Source of the DNA: Sphaerochaetaceae bacterium
GTDB taxonomy: Bacteria; Spirochaetota; Spirochaetia; Sphaerochaetales; Sphaerochaetaceae
Assembly (NCBI GenBank): GCA_028532915.1
Contig: JAQQAI010000092.1
Span: 1 to 46,097 of the forward strand
DNA: 46,097 nt
Reading direction: 5' to 3'
Shown here: positions 25,872 through 34,710 of the stretch, one piece after another
Position numbering within the stretch: position 1 is the first letter of the stretch
Layout: the number at the start of each line of letters is the position of its first letter
Translations under genes and position numbers: made by a program
Notes under the pieces: model-generated
Databases searched by the model: none
Told to the model about the DNA's origin: nothing
The model's input: the letters and a program-made list of their open reading frames with translations, nothing else

Positions 25872-25899
25872 TTGTGTTTATCTATGTTTATACTATAAT
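25872..25899 (+). promoter_or_regulatory. promoter before the mannitol-type dehydrogenase
   Basis: TTGTGT (25872-25877), a 16-base spacer and a perfect TATAAT (25894-25899). Transcription would begin near 25906, leaving a leader of about 190 bases before the dehydrogenase ATG. Confidence 0.6.
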
Positions 25900-25920
25900 G
25901 AGAGATAAGGAGCACACACT

Positions 25921-26106
25921 GTGAAGGTCCCTGATTGCAGGTGCAGATTGTCCGCCATATATCTTCTTATCTACATTTTTTTTGTGCGTGATCTTAAAGC
26001 TGCTTTCTTTCAAGTCAAAGAGCGCATTTCATTAAAACGAGACGTTTTCGTGCTCCAAAGCAGATCGTATGTCGACTCGACAATCCCGGCAGGATATCAT
26101 GAATAA
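25921..26106 (+). CDS. possible 61-residue leader ORF
   Basis: A GTG ORF with AAGG-AG eight bases upstream, lying between the promoter and the dehydrogenase. Its stop overlaps the dehydrogenase start region, so translation could be coupled. The predicted peptide has a hydrophobic stretch (AIYLLIYIFFV) but no recognisable domain. The predicted transcription start is very close to its ribosome site. It may be only an untranslated leader; no other content is visible in 25783-26098. Confidence 0.2.
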   Translation: MKVPDCRCRLSAIYLLIYIFFVRDLKAAFFQVKERISLKRDVFVLQSRSYVDSTIPAGYHE

Positions 26107-27289
26107 GAAGGTGTTCGTTCAATGGGGAGCCGGAAATATCGGAAGAACCCTCCTCTGCCGGATCTTCGGTCAGGCAGGGTACAATCTTGTCTGTATCGAC
26201 AGAAGGAGTGATCTGGTCAGGCAGCTCAATGAATCGGGTTCCTACACTATAGAATCTGTAGGAAGAACGAAGAATGAGACCTGCGTTGTCAGACATGTGA
26301 GCGCTATCGAAACCACCCTTCAATCCCGGATCGACGAGGTCGTCACCTCGGCAGAATATATGGGTATTTCGGTAGGAAAAAAAGCTTTCGAAACTATCAT
26401 CCCCTCTCTTTCACACGCTGTCATGAAACGATGGCTCTCCCGTCCGGAAGACCCGATAGATATCATTATCGCCGAAAATATCATCGACGGGGCGGTGTTA
26501 CTCCGTTCATTACTCAAAACACAGCTTCCAAAGAGTTTTCCTGTCGATTCATATCTCGGTCTGGTGGAAACAAGCATAGGAAAGATGGTACCTCTCCAAG
26601 CTCCCCTCTCATATCTTCATCTCCGCTGCGAACCCGAGAATGAATTGTATGTCGATAGGAACGGCTTTCTGAATCCGGTCCCTAAAAGCCGCAATATACA
26701 TGCAGTCTCTCCTATAACACCATATATCGAAAGAAAATTGTTCATTCAAGACCTGGGTCTCGCCGCAACAGCCTATATAGGACACTATTTTCGCCCTGAA
26801 AGCCATTATATCGACCAGGTTCTGCTTGACGCCCGGGTATTCAACAAAGTGAAAGCTCTTATGCTTCAATCGATGAGAATACTGCTTTCAAAATATCCTG
26901 ACATCTTCACCGAAAAGGATCTTACGAATTATATCGATGATCTGCTTCTCAGGTTCACAAATCCTTCTCTGAAAGACACTGTTTACCGGGTAGGCAAGGA
27001 CCTTCGAAGAAAGCTACACTACACGGAAAGGATCATGGGTGCAGTAATCGCTGCTCATTCGATAGGACTGTGCTGGTACAAGATAGGAGAAGTGTTCTTC
27101 TATGCACTCAATTTTCACCCGCAGCAGTCTGCGAATTCTGAAGATGACCTTTTTCTCAAAAACATTTCAAAGCTTCCCGTCAGAGAACAGATTCTTCAAT
27201 GTTCCTGCCTGGATCGGTCATCCTTGGGTCAAAGTTCGATCATGACGATTCTCAACGCTCTGGAAATAATAAATGAAAAATTCAGATGA
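26099..27289 (+). CDS. mannitol-1-phosphate-dehydrogenase-like protein, altered active site
   Basis: A 396-residue protein of the polyol-specific long-chain dehydrogenase family, normally oxidising mannitol 1-phosphate or a related polyol. The start is ATG 26099. The cofactor loop is WGAGNIGR (9-16), with AENIIDGA at 125 and VETSIGKMVP at 156. The catalytic lysine is present as Lys213 in ERKLF. In the family the next residues read about L/HN-x-G-H-A; here they are QDLGLA, so the conserved Asn is Asp218 and the His is Leu221. RVGKDLRRKL is normal. Activity may be lost or changed. It is not next to a PTS or mannitol gene. Confidence 0.88.
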   Translation: MNKKVFVQWGAGNIGRTLLCRIFGQAGYNLVCIDRRSDLVRQLNESGSYTIESVGRTKNETCVVRHVSAIETTLQSRIDEVVTSAEYMGISVGKKAFETIIPSLSHAVMKRWLSRPEDPIDIIIAENIIDGAVLLRSLLKTQLPKSFPVDSYLGLVETSIGKMVPLQAPLSYLHLRCEPENELYVDRNGFLNPVPKSRNIHAVSPITPYIERKLFIQDLGLAATAYIGHYFRPESHYIDQVLLDARVFNKVKALMLQSMRILLSKYPDIFTEKDLTNYIDDLLLRFTNPSLKDTVYRVGKDLRRKLHYTERIMGAVIAAHSIGLCWYKIGEVFFYALNFHPQQSANSEDDLFLKNISKLPVREQILQCSCLDRSSLGQSSIMTILNALEIINEKFR

Positions 27290-27341
27290 TTCAGCATAAT
27301 TAGTGTTTACCACCTCTATTATTTCTGCAATAGTCTTGGGT

Positions 27342-28259
27342 ATGGAATTACTTATCGGTCAATCTCTCGCTTTAATAACTGCTTTCTGTTTTGCTCAGAA
27401 CTCGCTGATCTATTCTCATGTCGGGAAGATCGTAAGTTCTTCCACCACGGCCCATATCCGGTTATGGATTGCATTTCCGCTCATGCTTGTGCTGCACCTT
27501 CTCTTTCTCGGAACACTTTTCCCCATCGGTATGAATATGAAACAATTCCTGCTCATCGCATTGTCCGGTGTTCTCGGATTCTGTATCGCCGACCTGTTTA
27601 TTTTCAGTTCACTTGTCAAGATCGGAGCACGGCAGACCAGTGTCGTCATGACGACCTCTCCCCTGTTTTCGACCTTATTCGCATGGATTGCGGATAAGGA
27701 GGAGGTTATCTCTTTGCAGCAGGGAATAGGGATAGCGGTTACATTGATCGGCGTAGCATGGGTAGTACTCAGTGATAAACGTTCAGCACAGGAGAAAATC
27801 GGCAGACTGATTCCTGCCGGCGTGATACTCGCCCTTCTCGGAGCAAGCACGCAGGCTCTGGCAATGGTACTGGCGAATGAGGGGATGGACGATCAGGTCC
27901 ATTCGATCTCAGCCAACGTGATCAGGCTCGGCTTCGGCCTGGCCGCGCTGATCATCTATTCAACGGCGAGAAGATCGTTCATTTCGGATTTCAGGAAATT
28001 CACATCGAAAGAAGGCAGAAGAAGCCTGTTCCTCATTTTCCTGGCTGCTCTTGTAGGCCCGATCCTCGGTATCATCCTTTATCTTCAGGCTATGCAGATG
28101 GCTCCGGTCGGGATTGTGACCACATTATCTCAGATGAGCCCTGTGATCCTCCTTCCGATCGACAAGTACATACTGAAAAAATATGTGAGTCCCTTTGCTA
28201 TTATCGGAACATTCGTTGCGGTTTTTGGAACGGTTCTGCTGTTTATCGCTCCGGCCTGA
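27342..28259 (+). CDS. EamA/DMT-family transporter, first copy
   Basis: A 305-residue inner-membrane protein with ten predicted helices in two EamA repeats. The second repeat begins near IPAGVILALLGASTQALAM. The ends of both repeats carry the usual helices before charged loops. The start is uncertain: ATG 27342 (MELLIGQSLALITA) fits the usual N-terminus, but GTG 27303 would add 13 hydrophobic residues, and neither has a good ribosome site. Substrates of this family are mostly metabolites or amino acids. It lies 52 bases after the dehydrogenase gene and may be cotranscribed. Confidence 0.87.
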   Translation: MELLIGQSLALITAFCFAQNSLIYSHVGKIVSSSTTAHIRLWIAFPLMLVLHLLFLGTLFPIGMNMKQFLLIALSGVLGFCIADLFIFSSLVKIGARQTSVVMTTSPLFSTLFAWIADKEEVISLQQGIGIAVTLIGVAWVVLSDKRSAQEKIGRLIPAGVILALLGASTQALAMVLANEGMDDQVHSISANVIRLGFGLAALIIYSTARRSFISDFRKFTSKEGRRSLFLIFLAALVGPILGIILYLQAMQMAPVGIVTTLSQMSPVILLPIDKYILKKYVSPFAIIGTFVAVFGTVLLFIAPA

Positions 28260-28329
28260 TACTTATCATCGTGGACAAAACAGGGGTCTTCCATTACTAT
28301 AGAGAAAACTGTTGTGAGGAGAGTCAATT

Positions 28330-29526
28330 ATGGATTATGAACTTTCGTATGTGCTTGTGAGCCCCTATACCGTTGCAAAAGGCCGAATCGGAGGTGTCCT
28401 CTCCAGGTTGCTGACTCAGGTGGATCTTGAACTTGTAGGAGCTCAGCTGATTGCTCCGGACAACGAATTTGCACAAGAATATGCCCATATTCTGTCCCTG
28501 CAGGGAAAAGGAGCTCTTTCGGAGGCTTCAAAACTTCTTCAGAATTATGTTCTGAACAATATCGCACCTACAGGTAAGAGAGCTCACAGGACTCTGCTCC
28601 TTCTTTTCAGAGGAACGAACGCATGCAGAAAACTCAGCGACATCTGCGGTGCGCTGTATGCTGAAAACAGAGGTGTGGAATCTCTCACCGGAGAAACGAT
28701 CCGGGACACCTACGCCGACCTGATAAAAGATGACCAGACCGGCGAGGTGACTTATTTCGAACCGGCCGTTCTGACTCCCCGAAAACCTGAATATGCAAAC
28801 AGAGCACTGCGTCTTCTGGCAAGATGGCTGCCGTCCCAACCGAACATCGTACATAATGTGACTTATCCTGAATCGGAAAACATTGAACGTTCCTTAGTCA
28901 TTCTCAAGCCCGACAACTGGAATTTCGCCTCTTCCCGTCCCGGTGCGATCATCGATATGTTCAGCAGAACAGGAATGAGGATAGTAGGTGTCAAAGTACA
29001 CCGTATGAGCGTATCTCAAGCTCTCGAGTTCTACAAACCGGTAAAAAAAGCCCTTCAGCAGCGGCTCGCAGAGCCTATCGGGAAGCAGGCGCGACAGTTA
29101 CTGGAATCTAAATTCTCCATTCATCTGAGTGAAAAGGCGGAAAGGAAAATCATAGAAAGCGTCGGAAAAGAGTACGCCGAAGATCAGTTCGAACAGATTG
29201 TGGAATTCATGAGTGGAACCAAATCAGGTGAGTGCCCGGTCGAACAGCTCGATCAGAGCGGAAGTGTGAAATGTATGATGATGGTATATGAAGGAGAATC
29301 AGCTGTCAGCAAGATCAGGGACGTGCTCGGACCGACAGATCCGACAAAAGCTCCCGGGGGAACTGTCCGTAGAGAATTCGGCAGCAATATAATGGCTAAT
29401 ACAGCCCATGCTTCGGCTTCGGTTAAGAATGCTGAAAGGGAGATCGAAGTCGTTGATTTCGATCGAAACTCATGTTCCGAGATCATCAATGCTTATATAA
29501 CACTGTGGGATGAGGATCATCGATAA
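28330..29526 (+). CDS. tandem nucleoside diphosphate kinase-like protein A
   Basis: A 398-residue protein, more than twice the normal NDK length of about 140. The C-terminal half (about 186-378) is a recognisable NDK: SLVILKPDNW, FSRTGMRIVGVKVHRMS, QIVEFMSG, LGPTDPTKAPGGTVRREFG and NTAHASAS with the phosphohistidine His360. An insertion of about 45 residues (235-285) and another before SVKCMM separate the motifs. The usual H-x-S-D-S is H-A-S-A-S here. The N-terminal half (1-170) repeats the fold (YVLVSPYTVAKGRIGGVLSRLL, LLLFRGTNACRKLSDICG) but has no counterpart of the histidine. NDKs swap phosphate between NTPs and NDPs. A close paralogue is at 44894-46081. GAGGAGAG precedes the ATG. Confidence 0.85.
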   Translation: MDYELSYVLVSPYTVAKGRIGGVLSRLLTQVDLELVGAQLIAPDNEFAQEYAHILSLQGKGALSEASKLLQNYVLNNIAPTGKRAHRTLLLLFRGTNACRKLSDICGALYAENRGVESLTGETIRDTYADLIKDDQTGEVTYFEPAVLTPRKPEYANRALRLLARWLPSQPNIVHNVTYPESENIERSLVILKPDNWNFASSRPGAIIDMFSRTGMRIVGVKVHRMSVSQALEFYKPVKKALQQRLAEPIGKQARQLLESKFSIHLSEKAERKIIESVGKEYAEDQFEQIVEFMSGTKSGECPVEQLDQSGSVKCMMMVYEGESAVSKIRDVLGPTDPTKAPGGTVRREFGSNIMANTAHASASVKNAEREIEVVDFDRNSCSEIINAYITLWDEDHR

Positions 29527-29566
29527 GTGTATAAAAGTAAGAGATAATATATTAAGGGTAAGATGT

Positions 29567-29905
29567 ATGAAAAAATATGTATTGTTCGCATTCAACGGTA
29601 ATTCGAACTGTTTTGTCCATGTACTGCTCAATGCACTCGACCTTCATGAAAAAGGATATGAAGTGAAAGTTGTATTGGAAGGAGAGTCTGTAAAACTCGT
29701 GCAGACAATGACGGAATCCTCCAATCCTCTATTCAAAAAGGTTGTCGATCTGCAGCTGATAGACTGCATATGCAGAGGATGTTCCGCAAAACTCGGTGTT
29801 CTTGAGTATAATGAACGGTCAAACCTTCCTGTAGGCGGTGACATGAGCGGTCATCCATCTTTCTCTTCATATATTGAAAAGGGCTACGATATAATCACAT
29901 TGTAA
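29567..29905 (+). CDS. DsrE-like small cytoplasmic protein
   Basis: A 112-residue alpha/beta protein starting at ATG 29567, with the N-terminal strand KKYVLFAFNGNSNCFVHVLL and VKVVLEGESVKLV. Cysteines occur at 15, 67, 69 and 72, the last three as CICRGC just before a helix, the place where DsrE/TusD-type sulfur-carrier proteins hold their active cysteine. It ends GYDIITL. It resembles anaerobe DsrE-family proteins of unproven role. A sulfur or redox task is inferred. It lies 40 bases after the NDK-like gene on the same strand. Confidence 0.85.
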   Translation: MKKYVLFAFNGNSNCFVHVLLNALDLHEKGYEVKVVLEGESVKLVQTMTESSNPLFKKVVDLQLIDCICRGCSAKLGVLEYNERSNLPVGGDMSGHPSFSSYIEKGYDIITL

Positions 29906-30032
29906 CGGCAGCAGTAAGAATGTTATTCCATTACATATTTAAAACCTTTCTATTTAAAGGCGCTATTCTTGTATAAATCAAGCAGATGTTTTATATTTAT
30001 TGGAAAACATCACAAAAGGAAAACACATAAAA

Positions 30033-31121
30033 ATGTCAATTAAACGTCTAATTTGTGCTTTTGGATTGTCCGCTGTGCTAATCGGAACGATTTTCGGATC
30101 TATCGTATTCGAAGCGGCTCCTATAGACCCTCTGTTCAGAGAATTTCTCGCCGACCCGTATTCCAATTCGACATCCTTCCGTCCGTTCTCTGTTTTAAAT
30201 GAAGATGGAGTTCCCCGCGGGATACTGATTGCAGACTCTGAGACCAATCAATATGTCGAAGTCCCGTTCGAAGATCGTTCCTATGAAGATAATCACGATT
30301 TTTATCAGCTCAAAAGTGCCGCGAATATCGGTCTGTGCCGCCTTTCGGTCGACTGGTTTCAGATCGAAGGGTATCTCAACGGTGGTGTAAATACGGTATT
30401 TCAGAACTACGGATCTACCGACACTCTCGGATTTGACGGATTCTACGGTGCTGGAGTGACAGTGAGGCTCTTTGACAAACTTGCAATGCAGTTCGGCTTC
30501 CACCACTTCTCGGGCCACTGGGGTGATGAGACTCTCAAAAGCCTCATAGAAGAAAACGATGACATCGACTGGGATGAAACACGGCTGGTCGAATATACCA
30601 GAGGAAATTCCTGGCTTGCTTCCGTCTCGTTCGAACCCAACGAGATGATTAGGATTTACGGATCGGCGGAACTGCCCAAGAGCTCGGCATGGATCAGACC
30701 TGGTGTCCACGTACCGTCCTACACGGTGAAACCGGGTTCAACCGCAACGAATCAGCAGGACTACATAACGGGTCAGGAAGGTGTCGATTCAACAGTCGAA
30801 TACGATGAATCCTACAGAGCATGGAGACTTCAGGCGGGAAGCGAGCTGCGACTGCCGGTCAGATCGTTCGGATCTGTATTCTTCGCAGGTGACATTCAGT
30901 TTCACCAGGACGGACAGACAGAACATCAGGTCGACGAATATTCACCCGATAATCCATGGGAGATAACCTATAGCGTTGGTGGAGGTTTCGAATTCAATCA
31001 GGGACTCCTCGACCGTAAATTCCGCCTTGAAGGTTATTATGTGAACGGAAGGTTTCCTCTTCTCAACTATTTCTATAAACGATCACAATACGTCGTCTTC
31101 GGCCTTGCCATCGGCGGCTGA
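30033..31121 (+). CDS. DUF1207-like outer-membrane protein, first of a pair
   Basis: A 362-residue exported protein. The start is ATG 30033 (MSIKRLICAF), followed by a signal peptide to about residue 28. The mature part is rich in alternating aromatic strands typical of an outer-membrane beta-barrel. The motif HHFSGHWGDE matches the H-x-S-x-H-x-GDE motif I associate with DUF1207. Later segments include HQDGQTEHQVDEYSPDNPWE, and the end LLNYFYKRSQYVVFGLAIGG looks like a closing strand. AAAGGA lies 13 bases upstream. Function unknown. Its neighbour at 31157 is a clear paralogue. Confidence 0.82.
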   Translation: MSIKRLICAFGLSAVLIGTIFGSIVFEAAPIDPLFREFLADPYSNSTSFRPFSVLNEDGVPRGILIADSETNQYVEVPFEDRSYEDNHDFYQLKSAANIGLCRLSVDWFQIEGYLNGGVNTVFQNYGSTDTLGFDGFYGAGVTVRLFDKLAMQFGFHHFSGHWGDETLKSLIEENDDIDWDETRLVEYTRGNSWLASVSFEPNEMIRIYGSAELPKSSAWIRPGVHVPSYTVKPGSTATNQQDYITGQEGVDSTVEYDESYRAWRLQAGSELRLPVRSFGSVFFAGDIQFHQDGQTEHQVDEYSPDNPWEITYSVGGGFEFNQGLLDRKFRLEGYYVNGRFPLLNYFYKRSQYVVFGLAIGG

Positions 31122-31156
31122 GAAAAAAAACCGAATCACTACTTATCGGAGCGAAT

Positions 31157-32239
31157 ATGAAAAAATTACTCGTCACTATCTGTATCATTCTCTGCTGTCT
31201 TCCTCTGTTATCGGCATCAGATGATGCATTCCTGTCATTTCAGATGTTCAATTCAAAATCACTGTACTACCAGTCTCCCAGCGACCTGTTCAATGCCGCC
31301 AGTACGCTGGAGATCATGATGATCCAGGAAGGACAGCCCAGAACTGTAAGGGCATATCCAGAAGATTCCAGCGGACAATACGAAGATCTGCCGATCTTCA
31401 CTGACGGAAAATATGAAGATGAGAACCTGTATGCCAGGCTGAAGACCGGTGTTGATGTGAGTGTGTTCAGACTCGGACTCTTCCGGGAAAAGGCACAGAT
31501 GGAGCTTGCCTTCTCGGGCTCGCTCAATTCGATCTTCCAGGGATTCGGGGGTGCCGATAACCTCGGATTCGACGGGATATTCTTTTTCGGACCCCAGCTG
31601 CAGCTTTTCGATCTATTCACGGTCAAATTCGGACTTCAACACTATAGCGGACACTACGGAGATGAGACAATCGACAATTATGTCTCGGTCAACGGCGGCG
31701 AAAAAAGAGAGCTTCTCAGCTATACCAGAGACAACAATCTGTTTCTGGGGGTGAGCGTGGAACCGGTGAAGAATCTTCACGTGAAATTCGAAGCGACCAG
31801 ACCGAGACTGAACACATGGATGGGACCTTCAGTCCATATCCCTTCATGGGTACTGAAACCTTCAAACGGACAGCCTCTCAACCCCATCGCCGCAGATAAT
31901 GAGAACGTCCCGGCCTCAGTATATCCCGATTCCTACAAGGCATGGACCCTTCAGAGCGGCATTTCATATGAGATCGCCCTGACACGACAGATCGGACTTG
32001 TCCTTTCAGGAGATCTAAAACTGCATCAGGATGGTCAGACGATGCATCAGATCGGTATGTACGATGAGGACAATCCGTGGGAAAGAGAATATACATTCAC
32101 CGCCGGGCTCGACCTCTTCGATATCGACAGTCTTCACAGAGCTCTGATTCTGGTAACCTATCATGACGGAAGACTTCCCCTGCTCAACTATTTCTATCAG
32201 CGGACAAAGTATGTTTCCGTCTCTGTACAGATCGGATAG
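31157..32239 (+). CDS. DUF1207-like outer-membrane protein, second of a pair
   Basis: A 360-residue exported protein with an obvious signal peptide ending LLSASDD. It shares the order and several motifs of the previous gene: LQHYSGHYGDE, SYTRDN, HIPSWVLKP, HQDGQTMHQIGMYDEDNPWE and LLNYFYQRTKYVSVSVQIG. It therefore arose by tandem duplication and has diverged considerably, with the ends best kept. A barrel in the outer membrane is likely, and the cargo or ligand is unknown. It starts 35 bases after its paralogue, so the two are probably cotranscribed. Confidence 0.82.
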   Translation: MKKLLVTICIILCCLPLLSASDDAFLSFQMFNSKSLYYQSPSDLFNAASTLEIMMIQEGQPRTVRAYPEDSSGQYEDLPIFTDGKYEDENLYARLKTGVDVSVFRLGLFREKAQMELAFSGSLNSIFQGFGGADNLGFDGIFFFGPQLQLFDLFTVKFGLQHYSGHYGDETIDNYVSVNGGEKRELLSYTRDNNLFLGVSVEPVKNLHVKFEATRPRLNTWMGPSVHIPSWVLKPSNGQPLNPIAADNENVPASVYPDSYKAWTLQSGISYEIALTRQIGLVLSGDLKLHQDGQTMHQIGMYDEDNPWEREYTFTAGLDLFDIDSLHRALILVTYHDGRLPLLNYFYQRTKYVSVSVQIG

Positions 32240-32337
32240 AAGATGAAAGAGATAAACAGGAGGGAGACTTTCCCTCTTGTTCTCCCTATTGATTCGTATT
32301 AGTATCACAAGACACACACATAAAAAAGCAGGTCAGT

Positions 32338-33207
32338 ATGGGAAATGAGAAGCAGCTGTATTTAAAGGGTCTATGTATTGCGATAACAGGTGTTATCGTA
32401 TTGAGTTTCGATGCTCTTCTCATCAGACTTTCGGGAACCAGCGGGATAACAGCAGTTTTCTATCGGGCATTGTTCACTTTCATATCGATTACCACCATCT
32501 TCTTCGCCACCCAGAAAAAAAATTCCATTCAGACATTGAAAGATGGTGGACTGCCGATGGTTCTCAGCGGAATCATGTGGGGAATAAGCGGGATGGGCTT
32601 TACCCTCGGAGTGCAGACTGCAGGAGCCGCCAATACTCTCGTTCTGATAGCACTTGCGCCACTGTTCGCCTCCGCTTTCGCATCGATCTTCTACAAGAGC
32701 CGTCCTTCTGTCGTCACGATCATAGCTGCGGTGATTGCCATCATAGGGATCTGGTACATCTACAAAGACGGCTTCGGCGATATGGATATCAGAGGATTCC
32801 TTTTTGCACTCTCGACCCCTCTCTTTCTGGGATGCAATCTTTCGTATCTCAGAGCGCACAAGAACATGAGCAGACCGGCCTCGGTCATGATAGGCGGTAT
32901 GACAGGGAGTCTGCTTGCTTTGATCATATCGGGTGGAGGTCTGGCTATTGAAGGTCAGGCTCTGATCCCTCTTGCCCTCCTTGGTTTGTTCGTAATCCCC
33001 TTCTCTCAGACGATGATAGCCACCGGGACACGGTACATCCGCTCATCAGAGGCGGCTCTCATCAATTCAAGCGAGACCGTCTTGGGAATCTGCTGGGTCT
33101 GGATTTTTCTCGGTGAACAACCTCAGCAGAACTTTCTGCCCGGTGCCGTTCTCGTTATTTTAGCAATCACGGGAAACAGCCTGTATCATGCGAAAGAGAA
33201 ACGGTAG
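32338..33207 (+). CDS. EamA/DMT-family transporter, second copy
   Basis: A 289-residue inner-membrane protein with ten helices in two EamA repeats. The first repeat has YRALFTFISITTIFF, and GVQTAGAANTLVLIALAPLFASAFA ends it in the family manner. The second repeat ends with SEAALINSSETVLGICWVWIFLGEQP, a typical EamA close. The substrate is unknown. It is only distantly similar to the copy at 27342. The ribosome site is weak. It ends three bases from the convergent unknown gene. Confidence 0.9.
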   Translation: MGNEKQLYLKGLCIAITGVIVLSFDALLIRLSGTSGITAVFYRALFTFISITTIFFATQKKNSIQTLKDGGLPMVLSGIMWGISGMGFTLGVQTAGAANTLVLIALAPLFASAFASIFYKSRPSVVTIIAAVIAIIGIWYIYKDGFGDMDIRGFLFALSTPLFLGCNLSYLRAHKNMSRPASVMIGGMTGSLLALIISGGGLAIEGQALIPLALLGLFVIPFSQTMIATGTRYIRSSEAALINSSETVLGICWVWIFLGEQPQQNFLPGAVLVILAITGNSLYHAKEKR

Positions 33208-33210
33208 AAC

Positions 33211-33783
33211 CTAGCCGCACGTATCGAAGGTAAGAACCGCATCCAGAAAACGTTTAAGCTCTCTTCTTCTCCTCAAAGGCTCAAGCATCTGAAAGGCAAT
33301 GATATGGAAAGCCTCCCACATGAAGACCCACCCTCCGATAAGAATCCCGTCTTCGATTATCCTTGAGATGTAGATGTTGTTTATCGGGTTTTTGATCATA
33401 TAATGCATAGAGATGAAAGCAGCAGCGATTACGGCGACAATCACGGCAAGTCTGACCTTCTTAAAAATATCATGCTCTACGAACTGAAGATTAGAATGGT
33501 AATAATGATAATAGCTGCTGGTGATATTTGCCTCTTTCTTAGGATCCTCTTCTATTTTTTTAATTGTGAATACGATCTTCAGACGCCTGCTCAACGGTAT
33601 TTCATGTGAACAGCTGTCAAAGAACCCGGCCAGATCGGGATGAAGATCCCGTTTTCTGATGATGGAGTTATCCCATTGATGGAAATAATCCAGATAGCGG
33701 TCCATACTCACATCGATGATGACCCGGTTGGTCAGCGAATCAGTGCGGTAAATATTTTCATAATATCGTCGGGTCTTTTTCAC
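33211..33783 (-). CDS. 190-residue membrane protein, unknown
   Basis: The start is GTG 33783, without a clear ribosome site. A charged N-terminal region (about 1-105) is followed by two hydrophobic segments (about 108-127 and 140-160) and a basic tail with RRRRELKRFLDAVLTF. The first part has RRLKIVFTIKKIEEDPKKE. I do not recognise a family. It could be an inner-membrane protein with a cytoplasmic N-terminal domain. It is convergent with the EamA gene. Confidence 0.65.
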   Translation of the reverse strand: MKKTRRYYENIYRTDSLTNRVIIDVSMDRYLDYFHQWDNSIIRKRDLHPDLAGFFDSCSHEIPLSRRLKIVFTIKKIEEDPKKEANITSSYYHYYHSNLQFVEHDIFKKVRLAVIVAVIAAAFISMHYMIKNPINNIYISRIIEDGILIGGWVFMWEAFHIIAFQMLEPLRRRRELKRFLDAVLTFDTCG

Positions 33784-33841
33784 AAAGTGAATTATATATC
33801 ATAATTATCGAAACTGATGAGAGTAATTTATAAAATTTCCA

Positions 33842-34624
33842 CTATTTCTTGTACCATTTCTGATACAGAGAATCTTTACGATCACCAAGAGCCGGAAATG
33901 TAGATCTTACGCGAGAAACAGTCTTCTCATCCAGAGGAAACCGGTGGAGATTCGAATGAAGACACTCTCCCTCGACGGCTGATCCGTCGGGTGCGAACAC
34001 ATAAGGTGTCCCTCTGTAGGAATTCCCCTCATCATCAACTCCGCCTCTGTTCACTCCTACCGAGAACATCTGATTCTCGATAGCCCTCGCTTTCAGCAGT
34101 GATGCAAAATGGTCTTCTCTTGAATCGGGCCAGGATGCGATCGTTATCACGGCATCCGAATGTTTGGATACAGCCCTGTACAGTTCCGGAAACCGGAGAT
34201 CATAACAGATCGCCGGCGATATGGAGACCCCGCCAACTTCAGCGTCGCACAGGTATTTGCCTCCGGTGATATACTCATCTTCGTGTGCATATGAGAACGG
34301 ATGGATCTTGTCATAGGTAAACAGTTCTATCCCCTTGTCGCTGCAGAGTGTCGCACTGTTGTAATAGCGGCCCTCTTCATAGCGGACCCATCCGAAAAGG
34401 ATGTGGATATGGTGGATGAGGGCGAGAGTTAGAAAGAAATGATAAGAGCCTGCTATCCTCTCATTCTCGAGACTCTCTTTTCCGAACCCGGTCAGAGTCA
34501 TTTCAGGGAACACGATCAGATCACACCCTGAAGAGGAGGACAACGCAATATCGTGTTCACAGAGGATCTTATTTCTCCTAACCTCCTGCCATACAGTTGG
34601 TACCGTTGATAATGCTATATTCAT
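33842..34624 (-). CDS. nitrilase-family amidase, omega-amidase-like
   Basis: A 260-residue carbon-nitrogen hydrolase. The catalytic Glu-Lys-Cys triad is complete: Glu41 (FPEMTLTGF), Lys106 (YDKIHPF) and Cys140 (ICYDLRFPE). The motif set and length are closest to NIT2/YafV omega-amidases, which hydrolyse alpha-ketoglutaramate and similar amides in methionine salvage and glutamine transamination. The exact substrate is inferred. GGAG precedes the ATG. An inverted repeat around its -10 box suggests an operator. Confidence 0.9.
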   Translation of the reverse strand: MNIALSTVPTVWQEVRRNKILCEHDIALSSSSGCDLIVFPEMTLTGFGKESLENERIAGSYHFFLTLALIHHIHILFGWVRYEEGRYYNSATLCSDKGIELFTYDKIHPFSYAHEDEYITGGKYLCDAEVGGVSISPAICYDLRFPELYRAVSKHSDAVITIASWPDSREDHFASLLKARAIENQMFSVGVNRGGVDDEGNSYRGTPYVFAPDGSAVEGECLHSNLHRFPLDEKTVSRVRSTFPALGDRKDSLYQKWYKK

Positions 34625-34629
34625 AAAGC

Positions 34630-34657
34630 TCCCTATACTGTGATTATATCATAGGGA
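34630..34657 (-). promoter_or_regulatory. promoter -10 within an inverted repeat
   Basis: TATAAT on the - strand (34643-34648) lies between TCCCTAT (34630-34636) and ATAGGGA (34651-34657). A repressor bound there would block the amidase promoter. A weak -35 (TTATGA) lies about 18 bases farther upstream. Confidence 0.4.
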
Positions 34658-34710
34658 ATCTATTTTTCATAACCATTTCAAAAGTGCTATCATTTTTGTT
34701 TATTGACTCG

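Noticed and set aside
32255-32285. Terminator after the second DUF1207-like gene
   Set aside because: A short GGAGGG/CCCTC pairing exists, but the stem is imperfect and no T tract follows.
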